DNA from: Pseudoroseomonas aestuarii
Lineage (GTDB): Bacteria > Pseudomonadota > Alphaproteobacteria > Acetobacterales > Acetobacteraceae
Assembly (NCBI RefSeq): GCF_042651065.1
Contig: NZ_JBHSCH010000005.1
Location: 62,001-126,000, forward strand
DNA: 64,000 nucleotides
Direction of reading: 5' to 3'
This document shows positions 1 to 8,129 of this stretch, in pieces; position 1 is the stretch's first letter; every line of letters starts with the position of its first letter. The position numbers were made by a program, and so were the translations under genes. The notes under the pieces are model-generated. The model was not told the DNA's origin. It did no database searches and saw only the letters and a list, made by a program, of their open reading frames with translations.

Positions 1-2
1 AT

Positions 3-23
3 GGCAAGGTGGTCGCGGCCTGA
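3..23 (+). CDS. Possible 3' end of an upstream plus-strand gene
   Basis: The first bases can be read as a short coding tail (Gly-Lys-Val-Val-Ala-Ala-stop). It lies ahead of a cluster of inverted repeats that would terminate transcription from this side. The fragment is far too short to identify, and it may be chance. Confidence 0.15.
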   Translation, partial: GKVVAA

Positions 24-41
24 AGAAGTGCTTGGAGTGAC

Positions 42-63
42 GTTCTTTTTTGGAAAAAAGAAC
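42..63. repeat. AT-rich perfect inverted repeat
   Basis: GTTCTTTTTT and AAAAAAGAAC face each other across a GG loop, giving a perfect 10-bp stem. It is strikingly AT-rich for a genome near 70% GC. It is the first of three inverted repeats packed into about 145 bases downstream of rnj. It may be a terminator or a genome-wide repeated hairpin element. Confidence 0.6.
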
Positions 64-131
64 CAAAAAACTTTTGTCAGTTTGGCGCCCGCTTCTTGAT
101 GGCGCAACGCAGATCCAGAAAAGTCTTTTTG

Positions 132-155
132 CTTCTTTTTCTCCAGAAAAAGAAG
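132..155. repeat. Second AT-rich perfect inverted repeat
   Basis: CTTCTTTTTCT and AGAAAAAGAAG form a perfect 11-bp stem around a CC loop. The composition (T-run arm, A-run arm) matches the hairpin at 42–63. The two look like copies of one element rather than independent terminators. Confidence 0.6.
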
Positions 156-160
156 AAAGA

Positions 161-186
161 AAGCTGAGGGGGCGCCCCCTCAGCTT
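161..186. terminator. Bidirectional Rho-independent terminator after rnj
   Basis: A perfect 26-base palindrome with a GGGGGC/GCCCCC core runs from 161 to 186. On the plus strand TTTTTG follows. On the minus strand, the direction of rnj, a T-rich stretch follows. It begins eight bases beyond the rnj stop codon, so it should end the rnj transcript and could also stop transcription arriving from the left. Confidence 0.85.
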
Positions 187-193
187 TTTGCGT

Positions 194-1849
194 TCAGACC
201 CGGAGCAGGTGGATCTCGACGCTCGGCCGCTTGCGCAGCCGGCGCCCCATCGCCTTGCGCAGCGCGGTGCGGGCGGCGTCGCGCAGCGTGTCGTCCTCCC
301 GCTTCAGGGCGGGCGGCATGTCGGAGACGGCGCGGGCCAGCTCGTCGGCAATCTGCCCTGGCTCGCTGTCGCCCATGTCGAACAGGCCGGGGGCGGAAAC
401 CACCGGGTTGCCCAGCACGCGGCCCGACTGATCGACCGCCAGCGAGGCCATGACGATGCCGTTGAACAGCATCCGCCGCCGCGCACCCAGCACGCCGCCT
501 TCCAGCGGCAGCAGCCTCTCGCCATCCAGCGCCAGCTGGCCGGTGGGCACCCCCTCCACCACATCGGGCGTGGCGTTGCCGGAGAGCGGGCCGAGGCGCA
601 GCACGTCGCCATCCTCCACCAGCACCGGCGTGGCGCCCATCTCGCGGGCCAGCGCGGCATGCTCCTGCAGGTGGCGCCACTCGCCATGCACCGGCACGGC
701 GAAGCGCGGCTTCACCAGGCTGTAGAGGCGCTTCAGCTCGTCCCGCGCCGGGTGGCCGGAGACGTGCACCATGTGGTCGTCCGCCGTCATCACCCGACAG
801 CCGCCGCGCGCCAGCTCGTCCTGCATGCGCAGGATGGCGCGCTCATTGCCGGGGATCATGCGGGAGGAGAAGATCACCGTGTCCCCCTCGCCCAGCGAGA
901 TGCGGGGGTGGGTGTCGGCGGCGATCTTGGACATGGCCGAGCGCTGCTCGCCCTGGCTGCCCGTGCAGATGATCAGCAGCTGGTCGTCCGGCACGTCGTC
1001 CGCATCATCCTCGTGGATGAAGGGCGGCACCTCGCGCATGTAGCCGCATTCGCGGGCGGCGGCCTCGGCATTGCGCAGGCTGCGGCCGAACAGCGCCACC
1101 TTGCGCCCCGCCGCCTGGGCGGCCAGCGCGATGGATTCCACCCGCGCCACATTGGTGGCGAAGCAGGTGACGGCGACACGGCCCTTGAGCTGGCGGATCA
1201 GCGCCGTGAGGTTGCGGCGCACCTCGCCCTCGCTGCCGGAATGGCCTTCCACCAGGGCGTTGGTGCTGTCGCACACCATGGCCAGCACGCCTTCCCGGCC
1301 CAGCTCGGCGAAGGCCGCCTCGTCGGTCGGCTCGCCCACCAGCGGGTCGGGGTCCAGCTTCCAGTCGCCGGTGTGCAGCACCGTGCCATAGGGCGTGCGG
1401 ATGGCGATGGATTGCGGCTCCGGCACCGAGTGGGTGACGCGGATGAACTGCAGGCCGAACGGCCCAAGCTGCAACGTGCCGCCGAGCGGCACGGTGATGA
1501 GCTTGACCTGCCCCATCAGCCCGGCCTCGCCCAGCTTGCGGCGCAGCACGGCGGCCGCGAAGGGGCTGGCATAGACGGGGCAACGCAGCTGCGGCCAGAG
1601 CGGCGCGACGGCGCCGAGATGGTCCTCATGCGCGTGGGTGATGACCAGGCCCAGCAGCTTGTCGCGGCGTTCGGCCAGCCAAGCGGGGTCAGGCACCATA
1701 ACTTCCGCCTCGGGCTGCTCAGCCCCGCCGAAGCCGATGCCACAATCGATCGCCAGAAGCTGCCCGTCGCAGCGATAGACGTTCAGGTTGAGGCCGATCT
1801 CCCCCGTCCCGCCGAGCGGGATGAAGGCCAAGTCTCCGTTATTGTTCAT
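194..1849 (-). CDS. rnj: Ribonuclease J
   Basis: This is a metallo-beta-lactamase/beta-CASP RNase of 551 residues, a normal length for the family. The zinc-binding motif HAHEDH is at residues 72–77, and the second metal-site segment HTGDWK follows near residue 165. A beta-CASP region and the usual C-terminal domain complete it. RNase J has 5'-to-3' exonuclease and endonuclease activity and matures or degrades cytoplasmic RNA. In related bacteria it lies downstream of nuoN and birA, as here. The start ATG has only a weak ribosome site (GGCGAG) and overlaps the stop of a possible nine-codon leader ORF. A strong terminator lies just past the stop codon. Confidence 0.95.
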   Translation of the reverse strand: MNNNGDLAFIPLGGTGEIGLNLNVYRCDGQLLAIDCGIGFGGAEQPEAEVMVPDPAWLAERRDKLLGLVITHAHEDHLGAVAPLWPQLRCPVYASPFAAAVLRRKLGEAGLMGQVKLITVPLGGTLQLGPFGLQFIRVTHSVPEPQSIAIRTPYGTVLHTGDWKLDPDPLVGEPTDEAAFAELGREGVLAMVCDSTNALVEGHSGSEGEVRRNLTALIRQLKGRVAVTCFATNVARVESIALAAQAAGRKVALFGRSLRNAEAAARECGYMREVPPFIHEDDADDVPDDQLLIICTGSQGEQRSAMSKIAADTHPRISLGEGDTVIFSSRMIPGNERAILRMQDELARGGCRVMTADDHMVHVSGHPARDELKRLYSLVKPRFAVPVHGEWRHLQEHAALAREMGATPVLVEDGDVLRLGPLSGNATPDVVEGVPTGQLALDGERLLPLEGGVLGARRRMLFNGIVMASLAVDQSGRVLGNPVVSAPGLFDMGDSEPGQIADELARAVSDMPPALKREDDTLRDAARTALRKAMGRRLRKRPSVEIHLLRV

Positions 1850-1875
1850 TGATGCTCGCCAGTGGTGATGTTCAT
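1846..1875 (-). CDS. Possible leader peptide overlapping the rnj start
   Basis: Ten codons (Met-Asn-Ile-Thr-Thr-Gly-Glu-His-Gln-stop) end in a TGA that overlaps the rnj ATG as ATGA. Such an overlap can couple translation of the two frames. There is no clear ribosome-binding site and no family to compare with, so this is only a candidate. Confidence 0.2.
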   Translation of the reverse strand: MNITTGEHQ

Positions 1876-1882
1876 GAAGTCT

Positions 1883-2100
1883 TGCCCCAAGGGGCAGGTT
1901 CCTTGGCCCTCGTCAGTCCAGCGCCCTTCCGGGGCCCTGGCGCGTCAGGCAAACTCGTAAAAGAACAAATGGGGCGCAGCGGCGGAAAAGCCAACCGCCG
2001 CTCCTCAGATGGGGCGCTCCGCGTCTTGCCTCCGCAGCGGCCATCCAAGCCGGTGGCGCTGCCGCAAACCCACGCCGTCGAGGCCTCAACAGGCCTGAGT
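1883..2100 (-). other. Structured non-coding gap between birA and rnj
   Basis: The 353 bases between birA and rnj hold no convincing gene. Read on the minus strand they contain, in order, a hairpin at 2081–2096 (AGGCCT/AGGCCT), a long bulged hairpin at 2034–2062 (GCAGCG/CGCTGC arms), a 7-bp GC hairpin at 1979–2001, and two mutually exclusive hairpins at 1883–1896 and 1887–1906. This could be the rnj 5' leader or a separate small RNA. I considered 6S RNA because of the extended rod shape but could not confirm it. Many relatives carry coaX (pantothenate kinase) here. Confidence 0.4.
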
Positions 2101-2202
2101 CGCGCCCGTTCCCGTCTCATCTTGTTCACATAACCCCAGCCCGGGGCCAAATGCATCGGCAGAACGCGGTCTGGACCAATCACGGATTGCGGACGGCGCT
2201 GC

Positions 2203-2967
2203 TCATGCACCCATGGCTGGCGCCGCCAGAACCTCGCCCGAAGCCAGGGCGCGGCGGCCGGAGGCGGTGTCCAGCAAAAGGCGGCCATCGTCCGACAGGC
2301 CCCGATAGCGGCCCTCGAAGCCGCCTTCCGGCCGGCTGAGCCTCAGGGTGGCGCCCAGGGCCGGGCCGCGTGCCGTCCAGGCCTCCCGCACGGGGGCGAA
2401 GCCTTCCATGGCCTGAGTCCCGCGCCAGCGATCCACCGAGGACAGGAGCGACCAGGCAAAGGCGACCGGCTCGGGCGGGGTGACGCCGGCCTGGCGCAGG
2501 CTGGCGGTGGGCCGGTCGGGCAGAAGCGGAGCCTCGGCCAGGTTCACGCCGATCCCGAAGACCAGCCAGGCGATGCCTCCCCCCTCCCCCGGCGCGGCCT
2601 GGGTGAGGATGCCGGCGCATTTGGCACCATCCAGCAGCACGTCATTGGGCCACTTCAGGCGTAGGCGGTCCGGATCCGGCAGCAGCGGCGCCAAGGCCTC
2701 GGCCAGCGCGACGGCCATCAGCAGCGACCATTGCGGCAGTTCCCGCGCCGAGCCCTCGGGACGCAACAGGAAGGAGAGGTAGAGATTGCCTTCGGGCGAG
2801 CGCCAGGACCGCCCCTGCGTGCCGCGCCCGGCGCTCTGCCGGCGGGCCAGGATGGCCAGCCCCTCCGGCTCGCCCGCCTGGGCGGCGGCCAGCACGCCAT
2901 CCTGCGTGCTGGCCAGTTCGTCATGAACGCGCAGACGCCACGCGCGGGCGGCGCCTGTCACCCTCAC
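2203..2967 (-). CDS. birA: Biotin--[acetyl-CoA-carboxylase] ligase
   Basis: This enzyme activates biotin as biotinyl-AMP and transfers it to the carrier domain of acetyl-CoA carboxylase. The biotin/ATP motif GRGTQGRSW is at residues 47–55, and the catalytic KWPNDV motif is at 105–110. There is no N-terminal helix-turn-helix, so it is a group I ligase without a DNA-binding repressor function. At 254 residues its length is normal. The start is taken as the GTG that overlaps the nuoN stop (GTGA). A second GTG two codons later is also possible. It is the last gene of the nuo transcription unit, a placement common in alphaproteobacteria. Confidence 0.93.
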   Translation of the reverse strand: MRVTGAARAWRLRVHDELASTQDGVLAAAQAGEPEGLAILARRQSAGRGTQGRSWRSPEGNLYLSFLLRPEGSARELPQWSLLMAVALAEALAPLLPDPDRLRLKWPNDVLLDGAKCAGILTQAAPGEGGGIAWLVFGIGVNLAEAPLLPDRPTASLRQAGVTPPEPVAFAWSLLSSVDRWRGTQAMEGFAPVREAWTARGPALGATLRLSRPEGGFEGRYRGLSDDGRLLLDTASGRRALASGEVLAAPAMGA

Positions 2968-4382
2968 CCCACCAGAGCGGCCACGGCCGCCTGCGCCGCG
3001 GCCAGGAAGGGCGCCGGGAAGGCGAAGAAGAACACAGTGAACAGCCCGGTCCCCGCCAGGACGACGGAGAGGCTGGTCGGGCGCGCATCCAGCGCCTCGC
3101 CCGCATCGAAGTACATCACCTTGATGACGCGCAGATAGTAGTAGGCGGAGACGGCCGAGGTGAGCACGCCGACCACCGCCAGGGTCCAGTAGCCGCCATA
3201 GACAGCCGCCAGGAAGACGTAGAGCTTGCCGAAGAAGCCGGCGAGCGGCGGGATGCCGGCCATGGAGAGCATGAACACCGTCATGGCCAGCGCCATGGCG
3301 GGGTCCGTCCTGCCGAGGCCGGCAAGGTCGTCGATCCCCTCCAGGGCGCGGCCGTTGCGGCGCATGGCCACCAGCACGGCGAAGGCGCCGACATTGGTGA
3401 AGAGGTAGATGGCCATGTAGAGCAGCAGGCCGCGGATGCCGAGGTCGCTGCCCACCGCCAAGCCCATCAGCGCGTAGCCGATATGGCCGATGGAGGAATA
3501 GGCCATCAGGCGCTTGATGTTCTTCTGCCCGATGGCGGCGAGCGCGCCGAGGATCATCGAGCCCAGCGAGGCCAGGATCAGCACCTGCTGCCACTGCTCC
3601 ACCAGCTCCCCGAAGGGGCCGGCGGCGACGCGGGTGAGCAGCGCGATGGCCGCCACCTTGGGCGCCGAGGCGAAGAAGGCCGTGACCGGGGTCGGCGCGC
3701 CCTCGTAGACATCCGGCGTCCACATGTGGAAGGGCACGGCCGAGACCTTGAAGGCCAGCGCCGCCAGCACGAAGACGAGGCCCACCACCAGGCCGAAGGG
3801 CACGCCTTCGGTGGCGCTCACCGCATCGGCGATGCGGTCGAAATTGGTGGAGCCGGCGAAGCCATAGATGAGGCTCGCGCCGTAGAGCAGCAGGCCGGAG
3901 GCCAGCGAGCCCAGGATGAAGTATTTCAGCCCCGCCTCGGCCGAGCGCTCGCTGTCCCGGTTGAAGGCGGCGATGACATAGAGCGAGAGCGAGAGCAGCT
4001 CGAGGCCCAGATAGAGCGCGATCAGGTCGTTGGCCGAGACCATGACCATCATGCCGAGGCTGCTGAACAGCAGCAGCAGCGGGAACTCGAACTTGGCGAG
4101 CCCCTCCTTCACGTTCCAGTCCATCGCCACGAGCAGGCCGAGCGCGGCGCCGGCCAGCACAAGGAGCTTCATGAAGCGGGTGAAGGCGTCCGACACATAC
4201 TGGCCGGCGAAGGCGGTGCCCTCCGGCTGCGCCATCACCAGCACGGCGGCCAGCAGCATGGCGCCGAACACGCCCATGTTGATGGCGAAGCTGGTGTCGC
4301 GCTTCGGCAGCACGCCGGCGACCAGCGCCGCCAGCCCGGCAAGCGCCAGCACCAGCTCGGGGAGGACGAGGGTCCAGTTCAT
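2964..4382 (-). CDS. nuoN: NADH-quinone oxidoreductase subunit N
   Basis: NuoN is one of the three antiporter-like membrane subunits of complex I that couple quinone reduction to proton pumping. The protein is almost wholly hydrophobic. It has the family core with the lysine-bearing segment KVSAVPFHMWTPDVYEGAP and the loop IGQKNIKRLMAYSSIGHIGY in shortened form. The ATG (MNWTLVLPE) lies five bases after the nuoM stop. A GTG three codons upstream overlaps that stop and is an alternative start. Length is about 472 residues, as expected. It is the last nuo gene, directly before birA. Confidence 0.96.
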   Translation of the reverse strand: MNWTLVLPELVLALAGLAALVAGVLPKRDTSFAINMGVFGAMLLAAVLVMAQPEGTAFAGQYVSDAFTRFMKLLVLAGAALGLLVAMDWNVKEGLAKFEFPLLLLFSSLGMMVMVSANDLIALYLGLELLSLSLYVIAAFNRDSERSAEAGLKYFILGSLASGLLLYGASLIYGFAGSTNFDRIADAVSATEGVPFGLVVGLVFVLAALAFKVSAVPFHMWTPDVYEGAPTPVTAFFASAPKVAAIALLTRVAAGPFGELVEQWQQVLILASLGSMILGALAAIGQKNIKRLMAYSSIGHIGYALMGLAVGSDLGIRGLLLYMAIYLFTNVGAFAVLVAMRRNGRALEGIDDLAGLGRTDPAMALAMTVFMLSMAGIPPLAGFFGKLYVFLAAVYGGYWTLAVVGVLTSAVSAYYYLRVIKVMYFDAGEALDARPTSLSVVLAGTGLFTVFFFAFPAPFLAAAQAAVAALVG

Positions 4383-4387
4383 GCCGG

Positions 4388-5899
4388 TCACATCCCGGCC
4401 AGGCGCGGCAGCGCCATCGCGGCCTCATGCCGCGAGACGAGGGCCGCCACGCTGGCCTCGAAGAAGGAAAGGAAGGAAGACGGGTAGATGCCCATCCACA
4501 GCGTCAGCAGGATCAGCGGCGCGAAGGTGACGTATTCGCGCGGGCTGAGGTCCAATAGGGCCTTCAGGTCCTCGCGCGTGATCTTGCTGAACACCACCCG
4601 GCGGTAGAGGTAGAGCATGTAGCCCGCGCCCAGGATCATGCCGAGGGCGGCGCCGAAGGCCACCCAGGGGTTGGCATGCCAGGCGCCGACGATGACCAGG
4701 AACTCGCCCGGGAAGCCGGCGGTGCCGGGCAGCGCGACCGAGCCCATGGTGAACAGCATGAACACCATGGCGTAGCTGGGCATGATCTTGGCGACGCCGC
4801 CATAGCGGGCGATCTCGCGCGAGTGCACCCGGTCATACAGCACGCCCACGCAGAGGAAGAGCGCGCCGGAGACCACGCCGTGGCTCAGCATCTGGAAGAT
4901 GGCGCCCGAGATGCCCTGGTGGTTCAGGGTGAAGATGCCGATCGTCACGATGCCCATATGGGCGACCGAGGAATAGGCGATCAGCTTCTTCATGTCCTCC
5001 TGCGCCAGCGCCACCAGCGAGGTGTAGACCACCGCGACGACGGAGAGGGCGAAGATCAGCGGCGCGAACCACTCGGTGGCCTGCGGCAGCAGCGGCAGCG
5101 AGAAGCGCAGGAAGCCGTAGGCGCCCATCTTCAGCAGCACGCCCGCCAGGATGACGGAGCCGGCGGTCGGCGCCTCGACATGCGCATCCGGCAGCCAGGT
5201 GTGCACCGGCCACATCGGCACCTTCACGGCGAAGGAGGCGAAGAAGGCCAGGAACAGCCACATCTGCGTGCTGGGCGCGATGGTCAGCTCGAAGATGGCG
5301 GGGATCGAGGTGGTGCCGGCCTGGTACCACAGCACCAGCATGGCCAGCAGCATCAGCAGCGAGCCGAGCAGCGTGTAGAGGAACAGCTTGTAGGCGGCGT
5401 AGACCCGCCGTGCACCGCCCCAGACCCCGATGATCAGGAACATCGGGATCAGCACGCCCTCGAAGAAGATGTAGAACATCACCACGTCGAGCGAGGCGAA
5501 CATGCCGACCATCATCGTCTCGAGGACGAGGAAGGCGATCATGTATTCCCGCACGCGGCTCTGGATGGCCTCCCAGGAGGAGAGGATGCAGAGCGGCGTC
5601 AGTGCCGTCGAGAGCAGCACGAACAGCACCGAGATGCCGTCCACGCCCATGTGGTAGCCGAGGCCGAACTCCGGCATCCAGCTCATCTGCTCGACGAACT
5701 GGAAGTCCGCCGTGCTCTTGTCGAACTGAAACCACAGGATCAGCGAGAGCCCGAAGGTGATCAGGCTGGTCCACAGCGCCGTCCAGCGGGCGTTGGAGGC
5801 GACGACCGCCTCCTCCCCCCGCACGAACAGGATGATGCCCGCGCCCACCAGCGGCAGGAAGGTGAGCAGCGAGAGCAGGGGAAAACCCGCGGCGTTCAT
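4388..5899 (-). CDS. nuoM: NADH-quinone oxidoreductase subunit M
   Basis: This is a 503-residue antiporter-like proton-pumping membrane subunit of complex I. It carries the conserved segments FAVKVPMWPVHTWLPDAHVE and KKLIAYSSVAHMG, which hold the key buried lysine and proton-channel residues. The start codon overlaps the nuoL stop (ATGA), so translation is probably coupled. It is collinear with nuoL and nuoN. Confidence 0.97.
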   Translation of the reverse strand: MNAAGFPLLSLLTFLPLVGAGIILFVRGEEAVVASNARWTALWTSLITFGLSLILWFQFDKSTADFQFVEQMSWMPEFGLGYHMGVDGISVLFVLLSTALTPLCILSSWEAIQSRVREYMIAFLVLETMMVGMFASLDVVMFYIFFEGVLIPMFLIIGVWGGARRVYAAYKLFLYTLLGSLLMLLAMLVLWYQAGTTSIPAIFELTIAPSTQMWLFLAFFASFAVKVPMWPVHTWLPDAHVEAPTAGSVILAGVLLKMGAYGFLRFSLPLLPQATEWFAPLIFALSVVAVVYTSLVALAQEDMKKLIAYSSVAHMGIVTIGIFTLNHQGISGAIFQMLSHGVVSGALFLCVGVLYDRVHSREIARYGGVAKIMPSYAMVFMLFTMGSVALPGTAGFPGEFLVIVGAWHANPWVAFGAALGMILGAGYMLYLYRRVVFSKITREDLKALLDLSPREYVTFAPLILLTLWMGIYPSSFLSFFEASVAALVSRHEAAMALPRLAGM

Positions 5900-7812
5900 C
5901 GGCCGACCCCGAACAGGAAGATGCTGACGAAGAGAACGAGGCCGATGATCATGGCGAAGGCGTAGTTCGCCACGCGGCCCGTCTGGAAGCGCACCACGCG
6001 GCCGGAGGCCTGCGCCGTGAGGCTGGCGGCGCCGTTCGGCATGCCGTCGATGATCTTGACGTCGCCCACCTTCCAGAGCTGCACGGCGAGGCGGCGCAGC
6101 GGCTGGACGATGGCGCGGTCATACAGCTCGTCGAAGTACCACTTGTTGAGCAGGAAGCGGTACAGCCCCGGCACCGCCGCGGCGATGCGCCCCGGCAGGT
6201 GCGGCAGGAACATGTACAGCACATAGGCCAGGACGATGCCGGCGACGCCCACCACCGTCGGCGCCAGCGGCACCCAGGAGGGAACCTCGTGCGCCTCGTG
6301 CATGATGTGGTTGTGCGGCGCGTTGACGATCGAGCCGTTCCAGAACTCGGCCCAATGGTGGCCGACGAAGTCGCCGGAGAAGTATGCGCCGGCGAACAGC
6401 GCGCCCACCGCCAGCCCGAAGAGCGGGATCAGCATGACCGCCGGGCTCTCATGCACGTGCTCCATCGTGTGATGGTCCGCGCGCGGCGTGCCGTGGAAGG
6501 TCAGGATGATCAGGCGCCAGGAGTAGAAGGCCGTCATGAAGGCGGCGACGATGCCCATGAGGAAGGCGTACTTCGCCGTCCAGCCATGGCCGGCATAGGC
6601 CGCCTCCAGCACGAAGTCCTTCGAGTAGTAGCCGGCGAAGTAAGGCACGCCGGCCAGCGCCAGGGAGCCGATCCAGAACATGGCGTAGGTGACCGGGATC
6701 TTCTTCCAGATGCCGCCCATCTTGCGGATGTCCTGCTCGTCCGACATGGCGTGGATCACGGAGCCCGCCGAGAGGAAGAGCAGCGCCTTGAAGAAGGCGT
6801 GGGTGAAGAGGTGGAACACCGCCGCCTGGTAGGCGCCAACGCCGATGGCGAAGAACATGTAGCCGAGCTGCGAGCAGGTCGAGTAGGCGATGACCCGCTT
6901 GATGTCGTTCTGCACCATGCCGACGCTGGCGGCGAAGAAGGCCGTGGTGGCGCCGATGAAGGTGATGAAGCCCAGCACGTTCGGCGCGTACTCCACGACG
7001 GGCGACATGCGCGCCATCAGGAACACGCCGGCGGTGACGAGCGTCGCCGCATGGATGAGGGCGGAGACGGGGGTCGGGCCCTCCATCGCGTCCGGCAGCC
7101 AGGTGTGCAGGCCGATCTGGGCCGACTTGCCCATGGCGCCCAGGAAGAACAGCAGCGCGATCACCTCGACCACCGGGAAGCCGGCGAAGGTGACCTGACG
7201 CGCCGCCTCGACACCCTGGAAGATGGTGTTGAACTCGATGCTGCCGAAGGTCCAGAAGGTCAGGCCCATGCCCAGCATGAAGAAGAGGTCGCCCACGCGG
7301 TTGACGATGAAGGCCTTCATCGCCGCGCGGTTGGCGCTCTCCTTCTCGTACCAGTAGCCGATCAGCAGGTAGCTCGCGAGGCCGATGCCCTCCCAGCCGA
7401 AGAAGAGCTGGAGCAGGTTGTCGGCCGTCACCAGCATGAGCATCATGAAGGTGAAGAGCGAGAGATAGGCGAAGAAGCGGGGCTGCGTCGGGTCATGCGA
7501 CATGTAGCCGACGCTGTAGAGGTGGATCATGGTGGAGGCGACCGTCACCATGCCCACCATCACCGCCGCCAGCGTGTCGTAGCGCAGCGCCCAGGAGAGC
7601 TGCAGCCCGCCGACATCGAGCCAGGTGGCGATCTCCAGCGTGGCCGGCGCATGGCCGTAGGCGACCTGGATGAAGGCGCTCACGCCGCAGATGGCGGCCA
7701 GCGCCATGCAGATCACGGTGGCCCATTGCGCCGCCTTGTCGCCGATCCAGCGGCCGAAGAAGCCGGAGATGCAGGCACCGAGCAGCGGGAAGAAAACCGC
7801 ACCGACATACAT
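5896..7812 (-). CDS. nuoL: NADH-quinone oxidoreductase subunit L
   Basis: The distal proton-pumping subunit of complex I has 638 residues. It contains the antiporter core (GKSAQIGLHTWLPDAMEGPT and NDIKRVIAYSTCSQLGYMF). A long C-terminal part is expected to supply the lateral amphipathic helix that spans NuoM and NuoN. The start is the ATG four bases after nuoK. The spacing and lack of internal promoters indicate co-transcription with nuoK and nuoM. Confidence 0.97.
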   Translation of the reverse strand: MYVGAVFFPLLGACISGFFGRWIGDKAAQWATVICMALAAICGVSAFIQVAYGHAPATLEIATWLDVGGLQLSWALRYDTLAAVMVGMVTVASTMIHLYSVGYMSHDPTQPRFFAYLSLFTFMMLMLVTADNLLQLFFGWEGIGLASYLLIGYWYEKESANRAAMKAFIVNRVGDLFFMLGMGLTFWTFGSIEFNTIFQGVEAARQVTFAGFPVVEVIALLFFLGAMGKSAQIGLHTWLPDAMEGPTPVSALIHAATLVTAGVFLMARMSPVVEYAPNVLGFITFIGATTAFFAASVGMVQNDIKRVIAYSTCSQLGYMFFAIGVGAYQAAVFHLFTHAFFKALLFLSAGSVIHAMSDEQDIRKMGGIWKKIPVTYAMFWIGSLALAGVPYFAGYYSKDFVLEAAYAGHGWTAKYAFLMGIVAAFMTAFYSWRLIILTFHGTPRADHHTMEHVHESPAVMLIPLFGLAVGALFAGAYFSGDFVGHHWAEFWNGSIVNAPHNHIMHEAHEVPSWVPLAPTVVGVAGIVLAYVLYMFLPHLPGRIAAAVPGLYRFLLNKWYFDELYDRAIVQPLRRLAVQLWKVGDVKIIDGMPNGAASLTAQASGRVVRFQTGRVANYAFAMIIGLVLFVSIFLFGVGR

Positions 7813-7816
7813 GGGC

Positions 7817-8128
7817 TTAACCCTTCAGGGTGGAGATATCCTCCACCTCGATGCTGCCGCGATTGCGGAAGTAGATGACGACGATGGCCAGGCCGATGGC
7901 CGCCTCGGCCGCCGCCACGGTCAGGATGAACAGGGCGAAGACCTGGCCGGTGAGGTCCTGCAGGGCGGCCGAGAAGGCCACCATGTTCAGGTTCACCGAG
8001 AGCAGCAGCAGCTCGATCGACATCAGGATGACGATGACGTTCTTCCGGTTGAGGAAGATGCCCAGCACGCCCAGCACGAAGAGGATGGCGCTCACCGTCA
8101 GGTAGTGGCCAAGACCGATGGTCAGCAT
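7817..8128 (-). CDS. nuoK: NADH-quinone oxidoreductase subunit K
   Basis: This is a small three-helix membrane subunit of complex I (103 residues). It includes the conserved glutamates within the segments VILMSIELLLLSVNLN and AAAEAAIGLAIVV, which form part of the proton channel next to NuoJ and NuoN. Only one base separates its start from the nuoJ stop. Confidence 0.96.
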   Translation of the reverse strand: MLTIGLGHYLTVSAILFVLGVLGIFLNRKNVIVILMSIELLLLSVNLNMVAFSAALQDLTGQVFALFILTVAAAEAAIGLAIVVIYFRNRGSIEVEDISTLKG

Positions 8129-8129
8129 C

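Noticed and set aside
1960..2115. 6S RNA, tmRNA, RNase P RNA or SRP RNA between birA and rnj
   Set aside because: Extended hairpins recall 6S RNA, but I could not match conserved motifs of any of the four. It is kept only as an unnamed structured region.
2203..4428. A single frame running across birA and nuoN
   Set aside because: Only its last third is birA; the rest is an out-of-frame reading of nuoN.
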